This document shows, piece by piece, positions 53,274 to 62,262 of a stretch of DNA of 64,000 nucleotides. The stretch is from the NCBI GenBank assembly GCA_002999035.1, contig CP027241.1:933001-997000 (forward strand), written 5' to 3'. The notes beneath the pieces are model-generated. The model had not been told where the DNA came from. It was given only the letters and a program-made list of their open reading frames with translations, and made no database searches. Origin of the DNA: Lachnospiraceae bacterium oral taxon 500 (GTDB lineage Bacteria > Bacillota > Clostridia > Lachnospirales > Vallitaleaceae). Positions within the stretch are counted from its first letter, which is position 1. The number at the start of each line of letters is the position of its first letter. Made by a program: the position numbers and the translations under genes.

Positions 53274-54701
53274 ATGAATATTAAAGGCACAAAGAAGAAA
53301 AATCAAGTAGTAACAGCAAATATTTTTGAACAGCAGGAGCTTTTGAAAAAAGCGGAGGTGATTAAGGAAAATCTCACAGCTTCAACCTGGCGTGAGTTGG
53401 AAACCAATGGTAAGTTTGATAAAAATGAAAAACTCTCTTTTATCAGCGATGACATGCTTATCTTGGGATGTGATGTAGGCAGCGAAACGCACGATATGAG
53501 AGCAATTGATACCAGAGGACGGGAACTCAGTAAGTCCGCATATTCTTTCAACAATGATCATGAGGGATTCCAGAGTGCAAAGGAATGGGCAGTAAAGATA
53601 GCTGCTGAACATGATAAGAGTCAGATAGTACTTGGCTTAGAGCCGACCGGTCACTACTGGTTCTGCCTTGCTACATGGATGATTGCAAATGGAATCAGCG
53701 TTGTTCAGGTAAACCCTTATGCTGTGAAGCAGACAAAGGAGGTTGAAGATAACAGCCAGCTGAAGGATGACAGGAAGGATCCAAAACTGATAGCAAATCT
53801 TGTTAAGGATGGCAACTTTGGTATGCCATATCTTCCAGAAAAAATCTATGCGGAACTTCGTAGGTTATCCATGTTCAGAGACCAACTGAATGAAGACAGA
53901 ATTCGAACGATCAACCGGATGCACAGAGAGATGAAGATATATTTTCCGGAGTATAAGGATGCATTGGGAAAAGTCGATGGTGCATTTAGCCTTGAACTGC
54001 TGAAAGAGGCACCATTTCCGGATGAACTGACCGCACTTGGAGAAGAAGGGATAAGACAGATCTGGCATGCTGCTAAACTTAGAGGACGCGGGTATAGCAG
54101 AGCCGGAGAAATCTTACAGTACGCAAAAGCAAGTGTTGGGATTAAGGATGGATCCATTGCAAGCAAGGCAGCTGTAAAGTGGTTCGTGCAGAAAATCATG
54201 GAACTGGATGTTGAACTTGCTGTTATAGAGAATCAGATCAAGCAGAAATGTCAGGAGATACCGCATACAGGTAACGTTCTGGAGATATCGGGGATTGGAG
54301 AAAATACACTTTCCGGTATTCTTGCAGAGATGGGAGATATTTCAAGATTTGATGATGTTAAGGAAATACAAAAATTAAGCGGATTAGGTCTTGTGGCATG
54401 CAGTTCAGGAAAGCATAAGGGAGAAACCAAAATCAGCCACAGAGGACGCAAACGACTCAGATATTGGTTATTCCAGGCAGCAAAGTCAGCAGTGGCCCAT
54501 GCAGAGGAATTCAAAGAACTCCATATGTATTATACGACACGAGCCGATAATCCGTTGAAAAAGATGCAGTCATTGATTGTGATAGCCTGCAAGCTTCTGA
54601 GGATTATCTATACGATTCTGAATACTGGTACGATCTATGCTCCGAAGAAGATGTTGATGGACATCAGACGTCCGGAAAATAAGGGAGCTATTGTAGCGTA
54701 A
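53274..54701 (+). CDS. IS110-family transposase (DEDD recombinase)
   Basis: A 475-residue transposase. The N-terminal DEDD (RuvC-like) domain shows LGCDVGSETHDMR near residue 65 (Asp), VLGLEPTGHYWF near 120 (Glu) and QLKDDRKDPKLIANL near 160 (Asp, Asp). The C-terminal Transposase_20 domain shows LEISGIGENTLSGILAEMGDI near 340, KLSGLGLVACSSGKHKGE, and a Ser that can act as the nucleophile. An extra ~60 residues come before the first Asp, making it longer than the usual ~400. No frame break is seen, so it may be active. Confidence 0.93.
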   Translation: MNIKGTKKKNQVVTANIFEQQELLKKAEVIKENLTASTWRELETNGKFDKNEKLSFISDDMLILGCDVGSETHDMRAIDTRGRELSKSAYSFNNDHEGFQSAKEWAVKIAAEHDKSQIVLGLEPTGHYWFCLATWMIANGISVVQVNPYAVKQTKEVEDNSQLKDDRKDPKLIANLVKDGNFGMPYLPEKIYAELRRLSMFRDQLNEDRIRTINRMHREMKIYFPEYKDALGKVDGAFSLELLKEAPFPDELTALGEEGIRQIWHAAKLRGRGYSRAGEILQYAKASVGIKDGSIASKAAVKWFVQKIMELDVELAVIENQIKQKCQEIPHTGNVLEISGIGENTLSGILAEMGDISRFDDVKEIQKLSGLGLVACSSGKHKGETKISHRGRKRLRYWLFQAAKSAVAHAEEFKELHMYYTTRADNPLKKMQSLIVIACKLLRIIYTILNTGTIYAPKKMLMDIRRPENKGAIVA

Positions 54702-54722
54702 GACAGTCGACAGCAAGATTTA

Positions 54723-54872
54723 TTCCAGAGCCTTGCCGGGTGTCGGATTCTTCCGAGATCGGGCAGGGTTCTGGAAAGAAACCCGATAACGATGGAGTGC
54801 TACAGGTGCTGCATCATCACAATGACCAGCAAAGCGAGTCAGGGTAAGCGTCCACGGAATATCCGTACCCTG
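54723..54872 (+). ncRNA. Structured non-coding segment of the IS110 element, candidate bridge RNA
   Basis: Two strong nested hairpins: TTCCAGAG-CCTTGCC with GGGCAGG-GTTCTGGAA (54723-54776) around TCGGA-TTCT-TCCGA, and CAGGGT/ACCCTG (54840-54872) around ACGGA/TCCGT. They lie between the transposase and the right end, where IS1111-type members of the family carry their bridge RNA. The 54873-55235 stretch that follows holds no gene I can support. The role is inference from the family. Confidence 0.4.
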
Positions 54873-55235
54873 CGGAGTAGGCAGGTCAGTAAAATCAAAA
54901 AACAAACAAGAGCTGTAGCTTGCAGTAGTTCTCTCCATAGGGCATGACCCTGTTAGAAAGCTTAGCAGGCACTCGGTGTATGGACAGGTGGGACGAAGGA
55001 AGTTGGGACACGATCCCTTTAGACACGGAAGGTTCACCATCATAGTTAACAGAGTATTTATAGCCTTTATAAAGCAAAACAATGGGATGCTTTATAAACC
55101 ACACCCTCTTTTAGCTGTTCAGTATAAAATACAATGACTGTCATACATTTTTTGCTCTGTTTTATGAGGTAAATATTTAAAGAAAAGCCTGAAATTCAAT
55201 GATTTAGGGCTTGACATTATAGAAAGGAGATTATT

Positions 55236-56021
55236 ATGAAGAAAAATAAAATGATACTTATTTTATCATTTGCTCTAATCCTATCTGCTTGCGGAACAAC
55301 GAAAACCTCCGAAATCGACAGCGCTATAAAAACCTTTCTTGAAACAAAAAATTGGGAATATCAGGTCGAAACCAATTATTATTATCCAAAAGAAGCGGAG
55401 CGGGAAGTATTTGTTATCAACAAGGTAAAAATCAATCATTTGCAGGACGATGACTATCTGACCGAAATACAAAGTGAAACCAAAGTGGTCAGCAATCAAA
55501 AAACCGAAGACATATCGGCGCTGACATACGATACTTATGGAAAAGAATTCAGTTCCATCCGTCAACAGGACAATCAATGGGTCAAAACGGTTTGGACGGA
55601 TACAGACGGAAAAGTTGATTTAGAAATCAATCGTATCAAAGACATTTTAAAAAATCGGCAAAATATCGAGAAAATAACGGAAAAAGATAAAACAATCTAC
55701 CGGATAAAGGAACATCAAGGCACCGCTGTGGCAAATCTGCAAGCAGCGACGCACAAAAGCTACTCCATTGATTTTAACCAATATGTCCCTTATTATTTGG
55801 ATATCACGATAGGTTCTAACGGTAATATCAGCGAGATTGACTGCAGTCATTCTTCTTATGGGTATCTGGTTAAAATATATACCGGCGCCATGATTTCTAA
55901 CCCTGACGGGACATTTCGCGATTTTATTCCGGTAGACTATAAGCTTTCCGCAATAAAATATGACAGCGAAAAGATTGCATTACCCGCAATCAGTAAAACG
56001 ATAACGAAAGAAATGAAGTAA
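55236..56021 (+). CDS. Hypothetical lipoprotein
   Basis: A 261-residue lipoprotein with signal peptide MKKNKMILILSFALILSAC (lipobox LSAC, Cys at 19). The mature part is hydrophilic and beta-rich (TNYYYPKEAEREVFVINKVKI, IGSNGNISEIDCSHSSYG). The overall pattern resembles small lipoproteins of the LppX/DUF6612 kind, but I cannot assign a family. GAAAGGAG precedes the ATG. It lies just after the IS element and AT content is high, so it may have been acquired with its neighbours. Confidence 0.7.
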   Translation: MKKNKMILILSFALILSACGTTKTSEIDSAIKTFLETKNWEYQVETNYYYPKEAEREVFVINKVKINHLQDDDYLTEIQSETKVVSNQKTEDISALTYDTYGKEFSSIRQQDNQWVKTVWTDTDGKVDLEINRIKDILKNRQNIEKITEKDKTIYRIKEHQGTAVANLQAATHKSYSIDFNQYVPYYLDITIGSNGNISEIDCSHSSYGYLVKIYTGAMISNPDGTFRDFIPVDYKLSAIKYDSEKIALPAISKTITKEMK

Positions 56022-56049
56022 AGCCGCTCCCAACAGACAATATACTGTG

Positions 56050-56078
56050 TTGCAATATGCGATACAATATTGTATAAT
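56050..56078 (+). promoter_or_regulatory. Promoter and probable operator of the antitoxin gene
   Basis: TTGCAA (56050-56055), 17-nt spacer, perfect TATAAT (56073-56078). The spacer holds a perfect palindrome ACAATATTGT (56064-56073) overlapping the -10 box, as expected for autorepression by a ribbon-helix-helix antitoxin. Confidence 0.75.
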
Positions 56079-56101
56079 ATGGTCAAAGGAGGGTGATTAT
56101 T

Positions 56102-56404
56102 ATGGCACTTGCAAAAACAGCAAATGTAAATGTAAGAATACAAGAAAATATAAAGAAGCAAGCGGAAGATATTCTTGAGATAATAGGTATTCCAAGAGCA
56201 ACGGCTATAGATATGTTTTACAGACAGATTATATTAAATAAAGGGCTTCCTTTTTCACTCACAATACCTAAAAATGTACCAATTCTTGAAGATATGAATG
56301 AGAAAGCTTTTAATCTCATGATGGCAAATGGCTATTCACAGGCACTTCAAGGTGATTCATATAATATAGACGAGGTATTTGATGAACTGGAGAAAGATTT
56401 GTAA
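56102..56404 (+). CDS. RelB/DinJ-family antitoxin
   Basis: A 100-residue antitoxin starting MALAKTANVNVRIQENIKKQAEDIL. The ATG at 56102 has GGAGGG 8 nt upstream. The first ~50 residues are a ribbon-helix-helix DNA-binding domain (VNVRIQENIK, then IIGIPRATAIDMFYRQI); the acidic C-terminus (YNIDEVFDELEKDL) would wrap a toxin. Its stop overlaps the ATG of a toxin remnant by one base. Only a fragment of the toxin remains, so it may be an orphan kept for regulation. Confidence 0.88.
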   Translation: MALAKTANVNVRIQENIKKQAEDILEIIGIPRATAIDMFYRQIILNKGLPFSLTIPKNVPILEDMNEKAFNLMMANGYSQALQGDSYNIDEVFDELEKDL

Positions 56405-56538
56405 TGGATGAATACAGGGTAAAAAATTACTATATTTACTTTTGGGTCGAGGAAGAAACAAAGACTGTTCATATCATTTCTGTTATTTACACAAGAATGG
56501 ATCAAGATAAACAACTGAAAGAAATAAAAATTCCCTAA
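56404..56538 (+). pseudogene. Truncated RelE/ParE-type toxin (C-terminal part only)
   Basis: A 44-codon frame starting ATG inside TAATG at the antitoxin stop: MDEYRVKNYYIYFWVEEETK, then VHIISVIYTRMDQDKQL. It matches the last two or three strands of RelE/ParE toxins (the YRVxNYRIxYxVDEENKTVxIxxI pattern), but the N-terminal half, ~45-50 residues, is missing. The overlap with the antitoxin shows the deletion removed the 5' part and left a start in frame. Toxicity is unlikely. Confidence 0.7.
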
Positions 56539-56578
56539 AATAGACATAGTTTTAGGCGATAAAAATGAGTATTAGGCG

Positions 56579-56610
56579 AAAGCATCTACTAAGAAAAGTA
56601 GGTGCTTTTT
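56579..56610 (+). terminator. Intrinsic terminator after the toxin-antitoxin remnant
   Basis: AAAGCATCTACT pairs with AGTAGGTGCTTT (12 bp, one G-U), 6-nt loop, then a T-run to 56610. It ends transcription from the antitoxin promoter. Confidence 0.85.
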
Positions 56611-56767
56611 CTATGCAAAAACAAACTTTTTTTCCTTTTCCGCCGTCAGTAAGGTATGTATTTTGCCCCCGATAGGGTGCTTTTCATACTCTTTCCATAC
56701 TTAATCTATATTGGCATTTTTAGAAAAAAATAGAGTAGTCATAGCCTTTTTCCTTGAAAAGAACCTC

Positions 56768-56796
56768 TCGCACTTCTGCCCGGTTTGTGTTATAAT
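56768..56796 (+). promoter_or_regulatory. Candidate recQ promoter, TCGC-type
   Basis: TCGCAC (56768-56773), 17-nt spacer, TATAAT (56791-56796) with an extended -10 TGT. The flanking text CTCTCGCACT...TTTGTGTTATAAT closely resembles the promoter-like part of the repeats at 19.7 and 62.4 kb. The leader is ~140 nt. The remainder of 56611-56941 holds no gene that I can support. Confidence 0.55.
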
Positions 56797-56941
56797 ACGG
56801 AGTGCAAGATGCTAAAACAGGCTAAAACCTGCATAAACATATATTTTGAACATCGTAATACCAGCAAGAAAATTGCTCCGATTTTCTCATGTGCTTAGCC
56901 CAAACTCCAACAATCCCATGAAGAACCTAAAGGACTTCCTT

Positions 56942-58729
56942 ATGAATACAACCTATCAACCGCAGGACATTTTGAAAATATACTATGGCTATGACAGCTT
57001 TCGGCCGCAGCAACAGGCGATCATTGACAGCATTTTAGCCGGTCATGATACGCTGGCGATCATGCCGACCGGCGGTGGCAAATCCATTTGCTACCAGATT
57101 CCGGCTTTGCTCCTTTCCGGTGTAACGCTGGTTCTTTCGCCGCTGATTGCTTTGATGAAAGACCAAGTGGATGCCCTGCTTGATTTGGGGCTGCCGGTAA
57201 CTCTGCTAAACAGCACGCTTTCCTTTGAAGAATACCGGCAACGGGTTTGGGAAATCAAAAAAGGACGCTACAAAATCATTTACCTGGCACCGGAAAGTCT
57301 GTCCTCTTCCTTTATCAGCGAGCTGGCGGCGACGGTTCCCATTCGTCATATTGCCGTTGACGAGGCGCACTGCATTTCTTCGTGGGGACATGACTTTCGT
57401 TTGTCCTACCGGGAAATTGCCGGTTTTATTGAGCAGCTCCCGCAGCGACCGGTCATATCGGCTTTTACCGCTACAGCTACACCGCAAGTCAAAGCCGATA
57501 TTATAGAAAGCCTGTGTCTTTCGCAGCCGGATATTTATGAAACCGGCTACGAGCGGGAAAATCTGTCGTTAAATGTAGTAAAGGACAGTAACAAGCTGTT
57601 TTTTTTGCTGGATTACCTGACCAAGCATGTCACGCAGTCCGGCATTATCTACTGCGCTACCCGCAAGGAAACCGAGGAAGTTTATGAAGTCCTGGATCGC
57701 AAGGGTTTTGCCGCCGGTTATTATCACGCCGGACTAAGCCCTGAGCGGCGCCGGCAAGTTCAGGATCAATTTCTTTATGATGACATTACGGTCATGGTTG
57801 CCACCAACGCTTTTGGTATGGGGATCGATAAATCCAATGTCCGCTATGTCATTCATTTTAATATGCCGGAAACCTTAGAGGCGTACTATCAAGAGGCGGG
57901 CAGAGCCGGTCGGGACGGGGCACGAGCCGAGTGCTATCTCCTGTATTCGCCTCGGGATCTGCAAATCCGCCGCTATTTGATTGAAAAAGCAGCCGAAAAC
58001 GGCGAAATCAGTCAGGAACTTTTGCACCACCGCTATTATAAATTGCAGCAAATGAACGGCTATTGCCACACCAATCGCTGCCTGTCGGCTTATATCTTAG
58101 AATACTTCGGTGACACCGATGCTGCCGACTGCAATCGCTGCTGCCATTGCCTTAAGGAATACGAAGAAAAAGATATCACGATTGAGGCCATGAAAGCGAT
58201 TTCCTGCGTGATGCGAATGCGACAGGGCTATGGTCTGCAGCTGACGGCCGCAGTGCTCAAAGGCTCCACTTCCAAAAAGGTTTTGCAGGCAGGCTTTCAG
58301 CATTTATCGACCTATGGCTTGATGGCCAGTCAAAGTCTGGACGAAATTCGCGATTTTCTGCTGCTTTTAGTGGCCGAAGGCTATCTTTACCAAACCAGCG
58401 AAGCCTATCCGATTTTAATGGTGACACCGCTGGGGAAATCGGTTTTACTCGGTAAGGAAAGTGTTATCCAAAAAGTGCCGCTGGTGCGCCGCTCTGCAGA
58501 TGAGAACCAGATTTTTGAAGCTCTTCGGACGGTTCGCTATCAACTGGCGAAAAGCGCTCATTTGCCGCCATATATGATTTTCAGTGATAAAACTCTGCTG
58601 GAAATGGCACGCAAACTCCCCGCTACCGAAGCGGAAATGCTGGAAATATCCGGTGTCGGCGCTTTAAAATATCAAAAATACGGGGCAGCCTTTTTGGCAG
58701 CTCTACAAAAGCAGAAAGGATTCTTATGA
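56942..58729 (+). CDS. recQ: ATP-dependent DNA helicase RecQ
   Basis: A 595-residue superfamily 2 helicase that unwinds DNA in a 3'-5' direction during recombination and repair. The start MNTTYQPQDILKIYYG at 56942 follows AAAGGA at 9 nt; an upstream in-frame ATG at 56846 lacks a site. Motifs: Walker A MPTGGGKS near residue 45, DEAHCISSWGHDFR near 142, TATATP, and YYHAGLSPERR. The zinc-binding region CHTNRC-x15-CNRCCHC follows near 385. A C-terminal HRDC domain (DENQIFEALRTVRYQLA) is present. It is coupled to the DUF5721 gene. Confidence 0.94.
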   Translation: MNTTYQPQDILKIYYGYDSFRPQQQAIIDSILAGHDTLAIMPTGGGKSICYQIPALLLSGVTLVLSPLIALMKDQVDALLDLGLPVTLLNSTLSFEEYRQRVWEIKKGRYKIIYLAPESLSSSFISELAATVPIRHIAVDEAHCISSWGHDFRLSYREIAGFIEQLPQRPVISAFTATATPQVKADIIESLCLSQPDIYETGYERENLSLNVVKDSNKLFFLLDYLTKHVTQSGIIYCATRKETEEVYEVLDRKGFAAGYYHAGLSPERRRQVQDQFLYDDITVMVATNAFGMGIDKSNVRYVIHFNMPETLEAYYQEAGRAGRDGARAECYLLYSPRDLQIRRYLIEKAAENGEISQELLHHRYYKLQQMNGYCHTNRCLSAYILEYFGDTDAADCNRCCHCLKEYEEKDITIEAMKAISCVMRMRQGYGLQLTAAVLKGSTSKKVLQAGFQHLSTYGLMASQSLDEIRDFLLLLVAEGYLYQTSEAYPILMVTPLGKSVLLGKESVIQKVPLVRRSADENQIFEALRTVRYQLAKSAHLPPYMIFSDKTLLEMARKLPATEAEMLEISGVGALKYQKYGAAFLAALQKQKGFL

Positions 58730-59259
58730 TTTCACTATTGATTGAAGATATTAAGCCCTGTATGAATGGCTTGCTGAAAGATACGGTATTTGATGGTTTC
58801 CTGCTGCACTCCTTTGATTTAAAGGTGCTGACCGATTTTCACGTTGACGGCGAAATCAACCGCCGTTATGCCGACGGCGAGGCCGCAGACCCGGAAAGTG
58901 CTTCGGCCGAAAAAAGCGAAGCACAAGCCGACACAAAAAAACCGGCTTACATTTCCTGGAAGGAAATGCGGCCGGTTTTAACTGAAATTATCAAGGCTTA
59001 TCGCACACCGCTGTCCATGCAGATCAGCTTTATCCTGACGGAAACCAGTATGGACAAGGTGTTGAAAAATACGCCGGAACCCTTGCGCAGTATGGTGCAG
59101 TCTTTTTCTTTTCGCCTGCACTTTGAAAACAATCTGCTCCGGCTGATTACCGCCACTAATTATAAGGGCTTTCTGCCCGATAAATCCGCCGAGCACAGCT
59201 TTGACGTTTCGATGAAGCAGTTCTTATCCCATTACGGCTATATTTTTAGAGAAGAATAA
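58726..59259 (+). CDS. DUF5721-family protein
   Basis: A 177-residue cytoplasmic protein of a family restricted to Lachnospiraceae-type Firmicutes, function unknown. It begins MISLLIEDIKPCMNGLLKDT, has a variable acidic insert (ADPESASAEKSEAQADTKK) near residue 55 and a conserved half with WKEMRPVLTEIIKAYRTPL. The ATG overlaps the recQ stop by 4 nt (ATGA), so translation is coupled. Confidence 0.7.
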   Translation: MISLLIEDIKPCMNGLLKDTVFDGFLLHSFDLKVLTDFHVDGEINRRYADGEAADPESASAEKSEAQADTKKPAYISWKEMRPVLTEIIKAYRTPLSMQISFILTETSMDKVLKNTPEPLRSMVQSFSFRLHFENNLLRLITATNYKGFLPDKSAEHSFDVSMKQFLSHYGYIFREE

Positions 59260-59309
59260 GAGCTCCAACCCGTTATCCGCTCGCTAATACCTTGCCAGAG
59301 CTATGTTCT

Positions 59310-60497
59310 TTACAAAATCTCTCTGGCGCCGCCGCCGATATTGACAATATAAAACTCCGGCATCAGTCCCGTCCGGCGCTGATAGTTTTCGCCCACTTCC
59401 CGGCGGAAACGCTCGGCCGCTTCTTTTTTGACTAGGCTGACCGTACAGCCGCCAAAGCCGGCACCGGTCATTCGCGCCCCGTACACGCCGTCAATTTTGC
59501 GGGCTTCTTCGACCATCGTGTCTAACTCACTGCCGGTCACATCATAAAGGTCGCGCAATGAATCATGGGAAGCATTTAAAAGCTGCCCGAACCGAACCAT
59601 ATCATTTTTTTGTAGAACAGCTACCGCTTCTTTGACCCGGGCGTTTTCCATGACGGCATGTTCCGCCCGCCGGCAAATAGTGTCATCGGTGATCGCGCCC
59701 TTTACTTCTTCCCATTCCGCGGCCGATAATTCGCATAAATGCTGAATCTTTTTGACCTTTTGCAGCTCAGTCAGCGCCCGGTTACACTCCTCGCGTCTTT
59801 CATTGTACTTGGAATCGGCCAGTCCTCTTTTTTTATTGGTATTGCCGATGATCAGCACCAAATCCCCCAGCACGCAGGGAACATATTCATAGTTTAAATT
59901 GCTGGTATCAAGATAAATCGCGCAGTTCTCCCGGCCCATACCAACCGCAAACTGATCCATAATCCCGCTGTTTACACCGTTAAAAGTATTTTCTCCTTTT
60001 TGGCAAAGCTGAACCAAAGTCACCATATCCAGCTCCAGGTTCCACAGTTGATTGACCACCGCAGCTGTCAGCACCTCAATCGAAGCCGACGAACTAAGGC
60101 CCGAACCATTGGGGATATTGCCGTGATAGAGAATATCCATGCCGCCGATTACTCCGGCATCCCGACCCTCAGCCGCCAAATGCTCCTGAATTTGCAGAAT
60201 TGTTCCTTTCGGATAATTCGTCCATTCATCTTTTTCCTCATAACAAATCCGGCTGATATCTACCTGATTTTTCAACTCCATATTGGTTGAAACAAAGCGC
60301 ACCAGCGTATCCTCCCGAGGCCGAACCAGGGCGTATGTGCCGATATCCAAAGCACAGGGAAAAACCCGCCCGCCGTTATAATCAATATGCTCGCCAATCA
60401 GATTAACCCGGCCCGGTGTAAAAAAGCGGCGCCGCTCCCCGCCCCGGCCAAACTCCTGATCAAACCGCTCTGTCAATTCCTGCCAAACTTTCTCCAT
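59310..60497 (-). CDS. galK: Galactokinase
   Basis: A 395-residue GHMP kinase that makes galactose-1-phosphate in the Leloir pathway. The galactokinase signature GRVNLIGEHIDYNGG lies near residue 28, the ATP loop NGSGLSSSASIEV near 130, the catalytic Asp in GVNSGIMDQFAVG near 175 and the C-terminal GARMTGAGFGGCTVSLV near 345. GAGAGGAAG precedes the ATG. No galT or galE is adjacent. Confidence 0.95.
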   Translation of the reverse strand: MEKVWQELTERFDQEFGRGGERRRFFTPGRVNLIGEHIDYNGGRVFPCALDIGTYALVRPREDTLVRFVSTNMELKNQVDISRICYEEKDEWTNYPKGTILQIQEHLAAEGRDAGVIGGMDILYHGNIPNGSGLSSSASIEVLTAAVVNQLWNLELDMVTLVQLCQKGENTFNGVNSGIMDQFAVGMGRENCAIYLDTSNLNYEYVPCVLGDLVLIIGNTNKKRGLADSKYNERREECNRALTELQKVKKIQHLCELSAAEWEEVKGAITDDTICRRAEHAVMENARVKEAVAVLQKNDMVRFGQLLNASHDSLRDLYDVTGSELDTMVEEARKIDGVYGARMTGAGFGGCTVSLVKKEAAERFRREVGENYQRRTGLMPEFYIVNIGGGAREIL

Positions 60498-60539
60498 AGC
60501 TTCCTCTCCTATCCTGTGACTACAGTTTCCTACTATTGC

Positions 60540-61997
60540 TTATCCGATTTGAATCGCTTCTTCAATCAGCTTTTTCTTCAAATTATACAGCGGCAGAGAT
60601 AAGTCTACATATAACTTCTGCGGGAAGTTTAAACGCTTGGACTCTTCCCAAACCGTTTCTTTTTCCTGCTCGCAGTAGTTTTTAATCGCAAACACATCCG
60701 GCCGGTCATATACTAATCTGCCTTCTTTAAAAATCGGAACCAGCATTTCCCGCAGCTCATAGCTACCGCCTTCCAGCTTCATTCGTTTCCAGGTATCGCT
60801 TGGGTCAAACAACTCCAGTTCTGCCTGCAAATCATATTCTTCGTCGGCTAAAGCAATCAAATCCGCTTTAATTTTGCCGGTCTGTTTGTCATACACCCGC
60901 AAAACTTTCTTGATGCCGGGATTCGTTACCTTTTCAATATTATCCGACAATTTAACCTTAGGCACAAAAGCGCCGTCCGCTTCTTCAATTGCTGCCAGCT
61001 TATACACCCCGCCAAAAGACGGATTTTCCTTGGCGGTAATCAAATTGGTGCCCACGCCCCAAAGCGTAATCTTGGCACCTTGCAGTTTTAGATCGCTGAT
61101 CAGGTATTCATCCAAATCCGACGACGCGGAAATAACTGCTTCCGAAAAGCCGGCTTCATCCAGCATGACTCTGGCTTTTTTCGATAAATAGGCTAAATCA
61201 CCGCTGTCCAGGCGAATCCCGTAAAAAGACGGCATCCGGCCGGCATCCCGCAGTTCTTTAAAAACCCGGATGGCATTCGGCACGCCGGACTTTAGGGTAT
61301 TATAGGTATCAACCAGCAAAATACAGGAACTCGGATAAAGCCGGGCATAGGTTCGAAAGGCTTCCAGTTCCGAAGGAAATGTCATAATCCAGCTATGGGC
61401 ATGCGTTCCCTTAACCGGAATATCAAATTCCTTCCCCGCCAACACATTACTGGTTGAGGAGCAGCCGGCAATGACGCAGGCTCTGGCTCCATAAATACCG
61501 GCATCCGGCGCCTGTGCCCGGCGCAAGCCAAACTCCATAACCTCGTCTTCTCCCGCTGCCCATTTCACCCGCGCCGCCTTCGTCGCGATCAGGCTTTGGT
61601 GATTGATGATGTTGAGCAGCGCCGTTTCCACTAACTGCGCCTCGCAGATTGGCGCGATCACCTGAACAATCGGCTCATTCGGCAAAATTATCGAACCCTC
61701 CGGCACCGCTTTGATGCTGCCGCTGAACCGGAAATCAGCCAGATATTCCAAAAACTCCGGCTGAAAAGTATTAAGTCCCTTTAAATAGGCAATATCTTCT
61801 TCCGTAAAGCGCAGGTTTAAAATATAATCTATCGCCAAGTCCAATCCCGCCGCAATCGCAAATGCTGCACCATAAGGATTTTTCCGGTAAAACAAATCAA
61901 ATACTGCCATCGGCTGCTTTTCCGCCTGCAAATAGTAGCCCTGCATCATCGTTAATTCATAAAAGTCAGTTAATAGCGTTAAGTTCCTCTGATCCAT
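60540..61997 (-). CDS. pncB: Nicotinate phosphoribosyltransferase
   Basis: A 485-residue enzyme that makes nicotinate mononucleotide for NAD salvage. The start MDQRNLTLLTDFYELTMMQGY at 61997 is 8 nt after AGAAGG; a TTG at 62003 is possible. Marks: FDLFYRKNPYGAAFAIAAGL near residue 33, EFGLRRAQ near 150, GTHAHSWIM near 200 (the phospho-His region), LVDTYNT and GIRLDSGDLAYLSKKAR near 265. It starts 2-4 nt from the DUF951 stop. Confidence 0.93.
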   Translation of the reverse strand: MDQRNLTLLTDFYELTMMQGYYLQAEKQPMAVFDLFYRKNPYGAAFAIAAGLDLAIDYILNLRFTEEDIAYLKGLNTFQPEFLEYLADFRFSGSIKAVPEGSIILPNEPIVQVIAPICEAQLVETALLNIINHQSLIATKAARVKWAAGEDEVMEFGLRRAQAPDAGIYGARACVIAGCSSTSNVLAGKEFDIPVKGTHAHSWIMTFPSELEAFRTYARLYPSSCILLVDTYNTLKSGVPNAIRVFKELRDAGRMPSFYGIRLDSGDLAYLSKKARVMLDEAGFSEAVISASSDLDEYLISDLKLQGAKITLWGVGTNLITAKENPSFGGVYKLAAIEEADGAFVPKVKLSDNIEKVTNPGIKKVLRVYDKQTGKIKADLIALADEEYDLQAELELFDPSDTWKRMKLEGGSYELREMLVPIFKEGRLVYDRPDVFAIKNYCEQEKETVWEESKRLNFPQKLYVDLSLPLYNLKKKLIEEAIQIG

Positions 61998-61999
61998 TT

Positions 62000-62212
62000 T
62001 CAATCCCTTCTTTCCGCCGGTAAATCTTTAACCGGCTGACCGTTGATTTTTTTAATTTGCTTTTCCAGCTTGGTTCGGGGCAGCATGACCAAATGTCCGC
62101 AATGCCCACATTTTATCCGGATATCCGCTCCTACCCTGAGGACGTCCCACTCCTGTCCGCCGCAGGGATGACCTTTTTTCAGTATTAATCTATCGCCGAT
62201 TTGAATGTCCAT
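62000..62212 (-). CDS. DUF951-family small protein
   Basis: A 70-residue Firmicute protein of unknown function. It has the family core KKGHPCGGQEWDVLRVGADIRI then KCGHCGHLVMLPRTKLEK, with Cys pairs that could bind zinc. AAAGGAG precedes the ATG. It is the first gene before pncB; in many Firmicutes DUF951 sits near chromosome-partition or translation genes, so this pairing is local. Confidence 0.85.
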   Translation of the reverse strand: MDIQIGDRLILKKGHPCGGQEWDVLRVGADIRIKCGHCGHLVMLPRTKLEKQIKKINGQPVKDLPAERRD

Positions 62213-62262
62213 GGCTGCTCCTTTTTCTCTTTGAAGGTTGATGTAAAGAGATGATATGTTTT

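Larger units (their letters stand above)
53100..55130 (+). mobile_element. IS110-family insertion sequence (ends approximate)
   Basis: One transposase gene with structured non-coding DNA on both sides and base and codon use (AGA, AAG, ATA-rich) unlike the GC-richer genes around it. IS110 elements lack ordinary inverted repeats and insert by a DEDD recombinase guided by a bridge RNA from a non-coding end. I cannot fix the ends without another copy or an empty site; 53100 and 55130 are where composition and structure appear to change. Confidence 0.75.

Noticed and set aside
54720-55082. A 120-codon minus-strand frame inside the IS element
   Set aside because: It runs through hairpins of the non-coding right part, with no ribosome site or recognisable domain.
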